Positions 50,648 through 60,032 of a stretch of 64,000 nucleotides of DNA are shown here, in pieces. Origin of the DNA: a virus. The stretch is taken from IMG/VR virus record IMGVR_UViG_3300023170_000011, positions 1 to 64,000 of that record; one strand, written 5' to 3'. The notes under the pieces were generated by a model. That model ran no database searches, was not told where the DNA came from, and saw nothing but the letters and a program-made list of their open reading frames with translations. The stretch's first letter is position 1. Each line of letters opens with the position of its first letter. The position numbers were made by a program, and so were the translations under genes.

Positions 50648-52369
50648 ATGAAACTAATCAACGAAGCAGAAATCTTCGAAACCTGGTCTCCTATCATCGA
50701 GCAGAAGGCCGGTATTCAAGATGCTGAAAAAAAAGGATGGTTGAGCAAGTACTGCCACTACCATTCATTAAACGAGTCTGCTGGTGCATATCAGTCACTA
50801 GCAACTGTAAACGGTATGGGTGCCGTACAACCACCCGCATACCCAGGTGGGTATAACTCCACTGGTTCTGCAGTAGGTACGCAAGCAAATTCTGCTTTCT
50901 ATAACTCTGCTAACCAAGGTTCAGGTGATAAGTTTCCTTCACTTCTTCCATTGGCAATTCAGGTTGCTGCGAAGACTGTTGGATTCGATATCGTTCCTGT
51001 AATTCCTATGTCAGGTCCTACTGGCGTACTTTCTTACCTAGATTACGTATACTCAGGTGGTAAAATCAGTCCTGCATCTGCTGGCGCAACATCTGCTGAA
51101 GCTCTTGCAACTGCACCTTCTATGATCAAGGTAGAATTGACAACCCCTGCAGCAGGTTATCCTGCTAACTTTGCAGTAGGTACTACTTACTACATCACTA
51201 ACGCTTCTTCAGCTGGTGCATATATCACTACTGAGTTTGTTGGTCTATCTAGAATCGATGCATTCCCAATCTTTAGAGTTATGGGATTAACTGCTGGTGA
51301 GACTATCTCTGCAGTTCTTGATGGTAACGCAGCTAAAATTGGTACTGCAGTAGATGGAAACCAAGCTGGTACTACAACTGCGAGAGCAGAATTGGTTAAA
51401 GCTCTTGAGGATCACATCCAAGGATTCTCTGGTGCTGGTTTCAACAACGACCAAGACTGGCAAGGACCATTCGTAGATGGTACTAAGACTTACAACCCAA
51501 TGCTAAGAGGTGTTGGTGAGAGCACTTACTACCAATCAATGGGTCTATCAACGTTCACTAAGTTCGTCGAAGCTGATACTTTCCAAGTAGCTGCTTCAGT
51601 AACTACTGAGCAGATCCAAGACCTTAACAAGCAATTCGGTATCGACGTAATTTCTATGATCGAGAACGCATTGGTTAATGAGGTATCTCAAGCTATTAAC
51701 AAGCACATCCTATCTAGAGCATTCGCTCTTGGTTGGTCTAACCACGACGAATTCTTGACTACAGAAGGTCAGAACTTGAACCTAAACCTCGTTATCGGTG
51801 GTACTGCTGGTTCTTACACTATTCCTTCTTACATAGGTAAGTCTGACTCTGGTATCTCTATCGCTTCTGTTGCAGGTCCTGCTTCAGGAACTTACGAGAA
51901 CTTGTCAACTCTACAGAGAAGACTATTCTCTAGAATTCTAGCATCTGCTAACGTGGTTGCTAACAGAGGAAGAAGAGGTCCTGCTAACTTCATCGTTACT
52001 AACGCTAACGTTGCAAGTGCATTGCAAGACATCTCTCAGTTCACTTTCGCACCTTTCTCTAACACTCTAACTCAGAACAACGGTACACTTTACCCAGTAG
52101 GTTCTCTTGCTGGTATGACCGTATATGTTGATCAGAACATGAAGTTCGGTGATAACAGAGTATTAGTAGGTAGAAAAGGTGGTGACGACGAACCAGGACT
52201 TAAGTTCATGCCTTACATGATGGCTGAGTCTATCCAAACAATCTCTGAAGGTACTATGTCACCTAAGATTGCGGTTAAGTCTCGTTACGCACTAGTAGAA
52301 GCTGGTTTCCACCCAGAAACTATGTACTTCTGTTTCCACGTGAACGTTCCTGCTGGAGGTCTATCCTAA
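50648..52369 (+). CDS. Major capsid protein (gp23-like)
   Basis: 573 residues (T4 gp23: 521). The N-terminal propeptide has FETWSPIIEQKAGI, as in gp23, and a likely protease site after Glu43 in HSLNE|SAGAYQ. The mature part shows IVPVIPMSGPTGVLSYLDYV, the E-loop/P-domain stretch FTKFVEADTFQVAASVTTEQ, and RRGPANFIVTNANVASALQD with PVGSLAGMTVYVDQNMKF near the end. Codon use is notably even and C-ending, as expected for the most abundant protein. A strong terminator follows. Confidence 0.95.
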   Translation: MKLINEAEIFETWSPIIEQKAGIQDAEKKGWLSKYCHYHSLNESAGAYQSLATVNGMGAVQPPAYPGGYNSTGSAVGTQANSAFYNSANQGSGDKFPSLLPLAIQVAAKTVGFDIVPVIPMSGPTGVLSYLDYVYSGGKISPASAGATSAEALATAPSMIKVELTTPAAGYPANFAVGTTYYITNASSAGAYITTEFVGLSRIDAFPIFRVMGLTAGETISAVLDGNAAKIGTAVDGNQAGTTTARAELVKALEDHIQGFSGAGFNNDQDWQGPFVDGTKTYNPMLRGVGESTYYQSMGLSTFTKFVEADTFQVAASVTTEQIQDLNKQFGIDVISMIENALVNEVSQAINKHILSRAFALGWSNHDEFLTTEGQNLNLNLVIGGTAGSYTIPSYIGKSDSGISIASVAGPASGTYENLSTLQRRLFSRILASANVVANRGRRGPANFIVTNANVASALQDISQFTFAPFSNTLTQNNGTLYPVGSLAGMTVYVDQNMKFGDNRVLVGRKGGDDEPGLKFMPYMMAESIQTISEGTMSPKIAVKSRYALVEAGFHPETMYFCFHVNVPAGGLS

Positions 52370-52394
52370 TCAGTAGTTAGTACACACTAATATT

Positions 52395-52424
52395 AAACCC
52401 CAGGTTTTTGCCTGGGGTTTTTTT
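52395..52424 (+). terminator. Strong intrinsic terminator after major capsid gene
   Basis: AAACCCCAGG (52395-52404) pairs with CCTGGGGTTT (52411-52420), loop TTTTTG, then a T run of seven. Confidence 0.9.
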
Positions 52425-52434
52425 ATTGTCCATG

Positions 52435-52443
52435 GATATATAG
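52435..52443 (+). promoter_or_regulatory. Late-promoter-like GATATATAG
   Basis: Follows the capsid terminator and begins 30 bases before the ATG at 52465. Confidence 0.65.
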
Positions 52444-52464
52444 AATAAATGTGATGGTTGCATA

Positions 52465-53565
52465 ATGAGGAAAATAAGCTCACATAAACAGTTCCTTATT
52501 GAAAGGGATCTTTCGGTAGAAGTAGATCAGGTGGTGTTAGCTGAAATGCTTCTGGACTATTATGGATTAAACGAGGGAAAGGCATTGGATACTCTTAAAA
52601 ATTCGATTTCTAAAGCTTTATTTGGTCCTTTCTCCAGATTGTCTGTTATAGACACAATCAGGAAAGGAAATCTCGATATACAAAAGGAGATCATTAGAAA
52701 ACAGTATGATGTGGAAGATGAAATCCTAGATCTGGAGGATAGGATAGAGGAGCTGAGAAAGAGCGGATCCTCTAGGAGCGATATTTCACGAATTCAAACA
52801 CAGATTGAAAGAAAGAGAAAGGAATATAGATCTTTTGTTAAAATGAAGAAGGAGCAGACCAATAAAGGGATGAAACTTCTTGAGAAAACAATAGGTAAAA
52901 ATCCAAGAAGGAGAGAATATTACGAGGCTGGATTCTTAGACGATAAATACGAACTTGCAAAGTTTGAATTTGAACTTGCACAACAGAAATCTGCTGAAGC
53001 TGGAAATCTAAAAGATCTAAAGAAGGATCTTGAAGACGCTGCTAAAAAAGCAGAATCCTTTGTAGTAAAGACAAAAAGCTCTGCACAAACTAAGGGGAAA
53101 ATAAAAGACTCCGAACTTGAGGATGTATCTGCTTTGAGAAAGAGAATCTCAGCAAATGATATGGGCGTTATAATATCTCTAAGAGAAAAGTCTAGGGATA
53201 GAATAAAGGAGCTTAAATCACAAATGTCCAAGATTCTTAGCGATATGAAGGGATTTATTTCAAAATCTCCTACATACGAGGAGGTTAAAGCTTCTGGAAA
53301 AATAACAAAGGGTATAAACGATCTCGAATCCAAAGCTAATGAGATGGATTCATTAGATAACCTTTCTAAGGTTTACTCTGATGTTATTTCTTCAAAGGGT
53401 AAATCTATTTCCAATGAATCATCATTGACTAGCTTATTTGGTAAGATTAACTCTGCTATTTCCGATGGAAATGATGCAGGATCTGGTGTTACTAAAGATG
53501 TTGTGGATATGAAATCGGACATCACATTGAAAAAGATTGGAAATCTAATAAAAAAATTGTCCTAA
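52465..53565 (+). CDS. Coiled-coil internal head protein candidate 1
   Basis: 366 residues. The start MRKISSHKQFLIERDLSVE resembles a short head-targeting peptide; YGLNEGKALD (about 34-43) could be a protease site (LNE|G). Most of the rest is charged coiled coil (DEILDLEDRIEELRKS; ISRIQTQIERKRKEYR). First of four clustered genes of similar design after the capsid gene, so likely packaged or scaffold-associated. No enzyme motif. Confidence 0.6.
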   Translation: MRKISSHKQFLIERDLSVEVDQVVLAEMLLDYYGLNEGKALDTLKNSISKALFGPFSRLSVIDTIRKGNLDIQKEIIRKQYDVEDEILDLEDRIEELRKSGSSRSDISRIQTQIERKRKEYRSFVKMKKEQTNKGMKLLEKTIGKNPRRREYYEAGFLDDKYELAKFEFELAQQKSAEAGNLKDLKKDLEDAAKKAESFVVKTKSSAQTKGKIKDSELEDVSALRKRISANDMGVIISLREKSRDRIKELKSQMSKILSDMKGFISKSPTYEEVKASGKITKGINDLESKANEMDSLDNLSKVYSDVISSKGKSISNESSLTSLFGKINSAISDGNDAGSGVTKDVVDMKSDITLKKIGNLIKKLS

Positions 53566-53567
53566 AG

Positions 53568-54461
53568 ATGCTTTTAAAATTTAAAGAGTGGGAATCACAA
53601 AACATAAATGAAGGGGATGTTAGCCTTGATAAGATTATGAATTGGCTTAGCTCTAATTTTGGTGGTACAATATCTAAAATAGATTCTTTGCTTTCCAAAA
53701 TAAGTTCCATAGAAACCCAATATTCTAAAGACTGGAATGATATCCAGACTGATATAGATGCACTGGAGGTAAAGAAAGCTCAAACAAAGAGCGATCCTGC
53801 TGAAGCTAAGAAGCTGGAAAGAATGATTGATAGGAATCAGAAATTGCTTACAGCTTTAAACAAGAAAAGAAAAGCGGACATAGCTAAGGTTGATGATAAA
53901 GTAGAAAAATTAACTAAAGGTAAAACAAGACTTGTTTCTTATTGGAATTTAAAGAAGGCTGAATTGGAAGCAGATCTCGCCGAGAGTATGTACAAGATGG
54001 CTAAAGATCTTACTGACGAATCTGTTGCTGATGAATTGTACGACAAATACAAAGAGGCAGCACTTCAAGCGAAATCTAAAGATGAGAAGTTTAGGGAAAG
54101 GTTTGGTAAGTTGGAATTAGCTAAGCCCTCCACTCTTAAATCAGATACTGAGTCTAAGGCTATATCAGGTGCTAACTTTTCAATGGATCCTATCTTTTCA
54201 ATGAACGCTCCCCAATTTACTAAATTCGTTCAGGATTTGGAAAAGAGTCAGGTAAGCGCATTAATCAAAGCCATGCAATCCGAAAGAAATGAAAGATATG
54301 CTACTTTAGATACCGAAAGAGATAGACTTGAAGCTCAAGCTGAAAAGAAAGGTTTGTCTCGGGATAGTGTGAAGAGGGATCTTTCAGATCTACGTGAAAC
54401 TCTAATGAGACAAATTAGGGATTTGAGAACTAAAATAACTATTGCTAGAAGATATGCTTAA
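53568..54461 (+). CDS. Coiled-coil internal head protein candidate 2
   Basis: 297 residues, two bases after the previous gene. Starts MLLKFKEWESQNINEGDVSL: an FxxW...NE|G targeting/cleavage look-alike. Long Lys/Glu-rich helices follow (KLERMIDRNQKLLTALNKKR; LKKAELEADLAESMYKMAKD). The end overlaps the next small gene. Basic, helical proteins of this kind in T4 (IPI-IPIII) are packaged with DNA; a similar role is inferred. Confidence 0.6.
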   Translation: MLLKFKEWESQNINEGDVSLDKIMNWLSSNFGGTISKIDSLLSKISSIETQYSKDWNDIQTDIDALEVKKAQTKSDPAEAKKLERMIDRNQKLLTALNKKRKADIAKVDDKVEKLTKGKTRLVSYWNLKKAELEADLAESMYKMAKDLTDESVADELYDKYKEAALQAKSKDEKFRERFGKLELAKPSTLKSDTESKAISGANFSMDPIFSMNAPQFTKFVQDLEKSQVSALIKAMQSERNERYATLDTERDRLEAQAEKKGLSRDSVKRDLSDLRETLMRQIRDLRTKITIARRYA

Positions 54462-54723
54462 TCGTATTAAAAAACTAAATGAGTTTCCCTTATTGGAAGG
54501 TGTAAACGAGGATTTGGTAAAAGCAAAGGCTGATGTGAATGAAAAGCAAGCAGAAATTGCCGAAGAAATAGCAAAGCAGAAAGAAACCACAGATCTTAAG
54601 GAAAAAGCTGCTAGTATAAGAAACCAGGCTAGACTTGCTGGTCAGATGCCTTCTTTATTGAATGCGCTGGCAAATGCAATGGATGCAAAGGCTGATTCTG
54701 GTGACACAACAAATATTTATTAA
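54454..54723 (+). CDS. Small packaged-type helical protein
   Basis: 89 residues from ATG 54454, overlapping the previous gene by 8 bases; a TTG at 54442 is a less likely start. Begins MLNRIKKLNEFPLLEGVNED, again a LNEF...NE peptide, then a helical Ala/Lys/Glu-rich body and an Ala/Met-rich helix (QMPSLLNALANAMDAK). Function unknown; part of the internal protein cluster. Confidence 0.6.
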   Translation: MLNRIKKLNEFPLLEGVNEDLVKAKADVNEKQAEIAEEIAKQKETTDLKEKAASIRNQARLAGQMPSLLNALANAMDAKADSGDTTNIY

Positions 54724-54726
54724 AAG

Positions 54727-57120
54727 ATGGCAAACAATTATCTTAGGAATAACCCAGTAGCGAATCAATTGTCGATTGACACATTTAGATTGTTTGAAAA
54801 TCAGGATGTTGACAAAGCTCTTGAAATAGCAGTCGATACTCTTTTAGGGGTCTTCAAAAAAATCACTTTTGATCTAGCTTCGGATAGGAATAGATCTTTT
54901 GAATCTTTTTCTAAAAAGCTTATGGGAGTGGGCGAGGCATCTTCTTTTAAATCACTGATTGCTAACATAAAAGACGTTTGTGGGGATATTGAGCTTGCTG
55001 ATCCTATTTTGGCACCACTTAAAAAGATGTATCTTGATTCTATCGATACGTTGGGTGATGCTATCAAAAGAATGATAGAGTTAGATCCATCACTAGAAGC
55101 AAAAGCTATTGAATATTTCAAAAAAGCTAGCAAAAGATTGTTGGAAACAATTAAAAGAGTTGCTGACCAATACCAGGAAAGGATAAACGAATCCCAAGCT
55201 ATTGGTGTTCCTGGCAGAATGGAGAGGCTTAAGAGAATCTTGGTAAATCACATTATGGATTCAAAGGGAAAGGATGCAAAAGCTGGTTATGGTAGGGATT
55301 GGCACAGATTGTTTACTACTTTGGAACAGAAACTTTCTTCCATAAATGCCGATAAAGCAACATTCTCAGATGGTGATAGAAAAAATCTCGCAGAACTTGA
55401 AAAGAAGACTGATAGCTTAACACAAGAGTACAATCAGTACAAAGTTAGAGCGGCTGAAACCGTGATGAGCAAGATTATCAAGGATCCTGACCTAGAGTCA
55501 AAATTTGCTGATTATATTGAGATCATGACTAATGCCTTAGATGGTGTTACGAAAGCAAATACCGAGGAGGGCCTTATCGAGGTAAAAGTACGTGAGATCC
55601 TTGATGATAAGGAAACTAAAATGCAGGATAGGGTATTCCCACTGAAAGTTGGTGATAAGGACAATGACGGTAAGCTTAAGGGTTCTGGCTTGATTCAGAC
55701 AGTCCAGAAGGCACTTATTGATGCCTTTATACCGATTAAAAATCTTTTGGATCCTAGAGGTGGTGCTAATGGTAAATTTGAAACCCCAACTAGTGTTGCT
55801 GTAAAGTCTATACAAGCTTCACTTGGAAATAAAGATGTGAATGGTACTTTGGATAAGCCTTTATTGGATGTTATTTTAAAGCTGGATCAGGTGTCTGGAG
55901 AAAATAAAGATGCAATAAAAGAAGCTATTTCAAAGCTTAGGGTTTCTTATTCATCAATGAGTGAGTCTACAAGCGCATTAAGTGTTACCGAATTTATGAG
56001 GCTGATGGAAGCTATGACTTATATAGATCCTAATGAAATAGAGGATAAAATCAAAATGTACAGTGAGGAAATAACTGAAGATGATGATTCTGTTGCACAA
56101 CCAACTACCTCTGACTACACCATGGCTGAAAGACTGGCTAAGATGTTAAGGACTAAGAATTACAACAAAAACGCGGAGACAGAAGATTTTCTTAAGGAGG
56201 ATGGTACTTTAAAGGGATCTTGTCCCCAAGATTTTATTGACGGCTGGACAAAAGCAATATCTGGTGATAAGTCTGTTTCCTTCTTTTTTATAGAGGATGA
56301 GAATGGAGGTTCACTTTATCCTACTAAGAGATTATCTTGTAATGTGAATAAGCCATGTAACTGGAAAAGGTATAAATCTATTGCTGGAGATGAAACAGAC
56401 GACGTTCACAATTTTGGAAAATGGTACACGACATACTGGAAAAATTTTGGTGGCGTTGGTTCTGAAATCAAGTCAAAAGTTTTGGATGATGTAATGAAGT
56501 CCAATTGTTCATTGGCTAAAGAGGAAAAACTTTCCGATGTTATAACGATCTACGAAGATCTTGAGAACTCTTTCATGCCTCATAAGGATGAAATATCACA
56601 TGGCTATCTTAGACCAAATTCAATAAAGGAGATTTCTTCTGGAATAAAGGGTATGTTAGGTAATGATGGTGTTTCTAATCTTAGTCCTGCTGAACTAAGA
56701 GCTTTATATAACTCAGTTGTCCTAATTTCTCCCCTAATCACATTTGATAGAGAAAGAGATGAATGGGTACCAGCACTATCCTTCCTATGTAAGACACTGG
56801 ATTTAACTGAAGATGAGCTATTATCTGGGATTAAGAAAAGTAGTTCCTTAGGAAAGAAAGGCAAAATGAGTTCTGAAAAAGTAGCTTATCTTGATACTAA
56901 ATCCTTACAGGATGGAGGTGATAGTGAAATTTTGAAATCAACTGTTATCGGTAGCACAGAGGATCCAGAGAAGATAAACAACATGAAATCAACACTAGAT
57001 AAGGTTAAGTCTGTACTAAAGAGTCTTTCCAAACACACTAAGAGAATTAGTATAAGCGATGTTGGTGATATTACTCCTGATATTTCTGATTCTGTTGTTG
57101 TTATCTCTATGGCCAAGTAA
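54727..57120 (+). CDS. Large internal head protein candidate with possible peptidoglycan-binding segment
   Basis: 797 residues, three bases after the previous gene. The N-terminus (LSIDTFRLFENQDVDKAL) again carries an F..F.N-type peptide, and INESQAIGVPG (about 154) a NE|S site. Helical for the first 300 residues. About 318-385 (GLIQTVQKALIDAF; GKFETPTSVAVKSIQASLGN; GTLDKPLLDVIL) has the repeat pattern of a PG_binding_1-like fold. The C-terminal part is mixed and contains several Cys. Could be an injected or head-located protein meeting the cell wall; no catalytic motif seen. Confidence 0.5.
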   Translation: MANNYLRNNPVANQLSIDTFRLFENQDVDKALEIAVDTLLGVFKKITFDLASDRNRSFESFSKKLMGVGEASSFKSLIANIKDVCGDIELADPILAPLKKMYLDSIDTLGDAIKRMIELDPSLEAKAIEYFKKASKRLLETIKRVADQYQERINESQAIGVPGRMERLKRILVNHIMDSKGKDAKAGYGRDWHRLFTTLEQKLSSINADKATFSDGDRKNLAELEKKTDSLTQEYNQYKVRAAETVMSKIIKDPDLESKFADYIEIMTNALDGVTKANTEEGLIEVKVREILDDKETKMQDRVFPLKVGDKDNDGKLKGSGLIQTVQKALIDAFIPIKNLLDPRGGANGKFETPTSVAVKSIQASLGNKDVNGTLDKPLLDVILKLDQVSGENKDAIKEAISKLRVSYSSMSESTSALSVTEFMRLMEAMTYIDPNEIEDKIKMYSEEITEDDDSVAQPTTSDYTMAERLAKMLRTKNYNKNAETEDFLKEDGTLKGSCPQDFIDGWTKAISGDKSVSFFFIEDENGGSLYPTKRLSCNVNKPCNWKRYKSIAGDETDDVHNFGKWYTTYWKNFGGVGSEIKSKVLDDVMKSNCSLAKEEKLSDVITIYEDLENSFMPHKDEISHGYLRPNSIKEISSGIKGMLGNDGVSNLSPAELRALYNSVVLISPLITFDRERDEWVPALSFLCKTLDLTEDELLSGIKKSSSLGKKGKMSSEKVAYLDTKSLQDGGDSEILKSTVIGSTEDPEKINNMKSTLDKVKSVLKSLSKHTKRISISDVGDITPDISDSVVVISMAK

Positions 57121-57134
57121 CCTAGAAACTTATC

Positions 57135-57170
57135 AAACACATAACTCTATAACTCCTAAAGGTGTTTTTT
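57135..57170 (+). terminator. Weak terminator-like hairpin
   Basis: AAACAC (57135-57140) and GTGTTT (57162-57167) with a 21-base loop and following T run. Short stem; low certainty. Confidence 0.35.
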
Positions 57171-57171
57171 A

Positions 57172-58104
57172 ATGTGTAAGGCAGTTAAGTTATATTTCTT
57201 GAGTTTTTGTAGACAAGGTCCACCCTACGATTCGGGTAAAGACCTCACTAGTAACGTGGATAATATAAAAGCTCTACTTGGTGGTTTCTTTGACGATGTA
57301 ATTATTTACTCCCCAGCTTCTCTTAAAGAGTGTGAGGGTAGCGATGGATTTTGTGAGTTCCACGATGGTGATTTTCCACTTAACGCCGGTTTGAATGCAA
57401 ATGGATGCGGGGATTTTAAATCTTTCATTATAGATAAAACTCTCGGTGAGATTGATGATGGTGATATTCTGGTTTACCATGATTGCAATTTTGCTAAATA
57501 TCCACAATACTGGCAAACAGATTGGGAAAACCTACACGATATTGTAAATTTCTTACTTTCTGAAAATGGTTCGGATTTTTTTATACCCTTTGAGCATGAG
57601 GCATTTGGCAAAAAACCTACAGTTTCTCTTCACGGAAAAAGATATACTACAAATAAAATCATAACAAATTCTACTGAGGCTGAGATTGTTTCCAGATGCT
57701 ATGAGATCGCTTCCAGTAGGATGATAATAAGGAATTCTGAATCCTCTCGTGCTTTCTTTGGTGATTATAAAAGGCTGTGTAGCCAAAAGGATCTACTAAC
57801 AAAATATCCAAATCCAAATCCATATCCGGAATTTACCCATAGCTGCCCAGAGCAACATGTGTTAAATTGTTTAATTTACAAGTACATTTTAGACGGTAAG
57901 CTTGATAAGCATTTTCCTAGGTATTCATTTCCCAACGGGAGACTTTCAATCCATTCTGGAGTTGAATATAGAATAAACGAGGAACTGTCGAAATATATGA
58001 AGGTTAAGACCATAAAAGAATTTGAAAAAAGGAACAACAATGTCGGGGAAAATAAAGATATTCGAGGGACCAAGGAATTCGGGGAAGACATTTTTAGCAC
58101 GTAG
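57172..58104 (+). CDS. Glycosyltransferase-like protein (GT-A fold)
   Basis: 310 residues. Starts KAVKLYFLSFCRQGPPYDSG, with a nucleotide-sugar-binding-like strand and the acidic turn DGDILVYHDCNFAKY (96-110; HDCN may replace DxD), and a late THSCPEQHVLNCLIYKY that resembles the acceptor-side motif of GMA12/MNN10-type galactosyl/mannosyltransferases. Eleven-plus Cys is high for this genome. Overlaps the next gene. Probably adds a sugar in the second glycan cassette; acceptor unknown. Confidence 0.55.
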   Translation: MCKAVKLYFLSFCRQGPPYDSGKDLTSNVDNIKALLGGFFDDVIIYSPASLKECEGSDGFCEFHDGDFPLNAGLNANGCGDFKSFIIDKTLGEIDDGDILVYHDCNFAKYPQYWQTDWENLHDIVNFLLSENGSDFFIPFEHEAFGKKPTVSLHGKRYTTNKIITNSTEAEIVSRCYEIASSRMIIRNSESSRAFFGDYKRLCSQKDLLTKYPNPNPYPEFTHSCPEQHVLNCLIYKYILDGKLDKHFPRYSFPNGRLSIHSGVEYRINEELSKYMKVKTIKEFEKRNNNVGENKDIRGTKEFGEDIFST

Positions 58105-58588
58105 GTATTCTGAGATCCACAGTCTTCCTATTTATCAGTTTGACTTCGTTGGGTGGTTCAATAAGTTAGAATTTGATAATGGCTCCCGAGAGACCCACTC
58201 ATTTGCGCTTGGTAAGGAACTGATGCTGCTCCAGCTTTCGAGGGATAAACTACTTCCTACCTTTATACTCGATCGGGGTATAATTACTGTGCTTTCCTGG
58301 GGAATATTATCAGGAAGGATAACGGAAGAATTTGCTCTAAATCAGCTTAAAATGATTGCTGGAGAGGGTTTGCTTAAAAACTGTGAAATCTATTTCGTAA
58401 CTGGAGATAATCCAGACAAGTCCCCTAGAAATAAGGACAATTGGGATTTTACTGAGGAAGACAACAAGGAACTAGAGATAGTTGAAAATTTGATAGGTTA
58501 TATTCAAAATCAACCTTACAATGTTTATACCCAACGTATTTTTAATAGCTTCAGTGATAAAACGATAAACGATTTAAAACATATTTAG
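58040..58588 (+). CDS. P-loop nucleoside/nucleotide kinase-like protein
   Basis: 182 residues from ATG 58040, chosen over 58022 because AAGGAAC lies just upstream at normal spacing. P-loop FEGPRNSGKTFLA (8-20). FILDRGIITVLSWGILSG matches the DR-x segment of thymidylate kinase-type enzymes, and KNCEIYFVTGDNPDKSPRNK the adenine/lid side. The substrate could be a nucleotide, nucleic acid end or sugar. It overlaps the glycosyltransferase by 65 bases and abuts the asparagine synthase gene. Confidence 0.65.
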   Translation: MSGKIKIFEGPRNSGKTFLARRYSEIHSLPIYQFDFVGWFNKLEFDNGSRETHSFALGKELMLLQLSRDKLLPTFILDRGIITVLSWGILSGRITEEFALNQLKMIAGEGLLKNCEIYFVTGDNPDKSPRNKDNWDFTEEDNKELEIVENLIGYIQNQPYNVYTQRIFNSFSDKTINDLKHI

Positions 58589-59992
58589 ATGTGTGGAATA
58601 ATAATTACGAAAACTCCAGGTGAGGATGTTTTAGACTCTATTAAACATAGGGGGATTGAGAAAACTGTGGTTGTGAAAAACGGACTCAGTATTTGTCACC
58701 ACAGGCTCCCAATTCAAACATCTGATGGTGATAATTGGAATCAGCCTATAGAGGTAGCAGACGGCATTTATTTGCTGTTTAATGGTGAGATATTTAACTA
58801 TGACACAGTAAGGTTTGATTCTGATATAGAATATCTAACCAACTTATTTAGAAGATACCGAGGCGGGAGTTTTGAGATGTTCTGCTCTCTTTTTATTCCT
58901 ATTATACAAACTTGGGATGGATTTTGGGCAATTACAATCTATGATTCTTCAACCAACGATATAATTGCATTTACGGATCCTTTGGGTAGAAAATGTCTTT
59001 ATTACAATTCACTTGGTGAAATTGCATCCGAGATTAAGCCTTTGGTTTATGAGAATTCCCAGATCGATGAATCTTTTATTAGTACTGTGAGAAAGTGGGG
59101 GTACAACACCGATGAAAGAACACCATACAGCGACATTAAAAGGATCCTACCGAACAACATTTATCACTTTAATTTAGATAAAACTCCTGAGTTTAAAAAT
59201 GTTTATCAAACTTACTATAAGGGTTTTGACTACCCAATTCAAGAATTGGTTGGTAAAGATTATGATGCCCATATGGAATGGCTTTGGTCTAAAATGTTCG
59301 AGTCTGTTAGGAATAGATTGATCTCTAAAGATTATCCGATTTCACTTCTAATCTCAGGGGGGCTTGATTCTTCAATTATTGCATCAATTCTCAATGAGCT
59401 TGGTGCTGATGTTAGGTGGTTTAGTATTGAGAATGGCGAGAAGGAGTTTGTTGACATTCTCGCTTCAAAGCTCGGTAAAGAGGTTTCCTTTTTGGACTAT
59501 TCAATGGATGAATCTATGAATGAAAAAATCTACAAGAAGTGGAACGAATCACCGATAGATCTGGGTTCTGTAATACCGCAATACCACTTATTTGATGCGG
59601 TAAAAAGATTTGGTGGATATCGTATAGTTCTTTCTGGTGATGGTGCTGATGAGCTATTTGGAGGGTATAAAAGAATACACGAATATGATTCTCAAAAGTC
59701 AGATGTTTTTGATGAGCTTTCATACTACCACTTGCCTAGGCTTGATAAAATGTCTATGGCGCATACACTTGAGTTAAGAAGCCCATTTTTAAATCTTGAT
59801 CTAGTAAGGTTTGCTTTACATCTTCCCCTTGAATGGAGAAAGGACAAAAAAATTCTTAAGGACACTTTTGCACCGTTACTCCCCGATGAGATTATTAATC
59901 GTAAGAAGGCACCACTAAAAAATCCGAAGATAAAGGAGGATAAAATTGCATATAGATATAAAGCAGTTGATCTTTTTCTAGGTAATAGATAA
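58589..59992 (+). CDS. Asparagine synthase-like glutamine amidotransferase
   Basis: 467 residues, ATG directly after the previous stop. Class II amidotransferase domain: Cys2 in MCGIIITK, HHRLPIQ, FNGEIFNYD. Synthase domain: PP-loop LLISGGLDSSII (about 252-263), LSGDGADELFGGYKR and SMAHTLELRSPFLNLD. The set is that of AsnB, somewhat shorter than the 554 residues of E. coli AsnB. AsnB-like enzymes may make Asn or amidate other carboxylates, for example sugars in surface polysaccharides. Its glycosyltransferase/kinase neighbours make glycan amidation possible. Confidence 0.85.
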   Translation: MCGIIITKTPGEDVLDSIKHRGIEKTVVVKNGLSICHHRLPIQTSDGDNWNQPIEVADGIYLLFNGEIFNYDTVRFDSDIEYLTNLFRRYRGGSFEMFCSLFIPIIQTWDGFWAITIYDSSTNDIIAFTDPLGRKCLYYNSLGEIASEIKPLVYENSQIDESFISTVRKWGYNTDERTPYSDIKRILPNNIYHFNLDKTPEFKNVYQTYYKGFDYPIQELVGKDYDAHMEWLWSKMFESVRNRLISKDYPISLLISGGLDSSIIASILNELGADVRWFSIENGEKEFVDILASKLGKEVSFLDYSMDESMNEKIYKKWNESPIDLGSVIPQYHLFDAVKRFGGYRIVLSGDGADELFGGYKRIHEYDSQKSDVFDELSYYHLPRLDKMSMAHTLELRSPFLNLDLVRFALHLPLEWRKDKKILKDTFAPLLPDEIINRKKAPLKNPKIKEDKIAYRYKAVDLFLGNR

Positions 59993-60007
59993 ATTACTTC
60001 TTGGAGC

Positions 60008-60018
60008 GATATATAAAG
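60008..60018 (+). promoter_or_regulatory. Late-promoter-like GATATATAAAG
   Basis: Begins 25 bases before the ATG at 60033. TTGGAG (60001-60006) and CTCCAA (60026-60031) flank it as an inverted repeat, as at 44987. Confidence 0.65.
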
Positions 60019-60032
60019 AAAAAATCTCCAAA

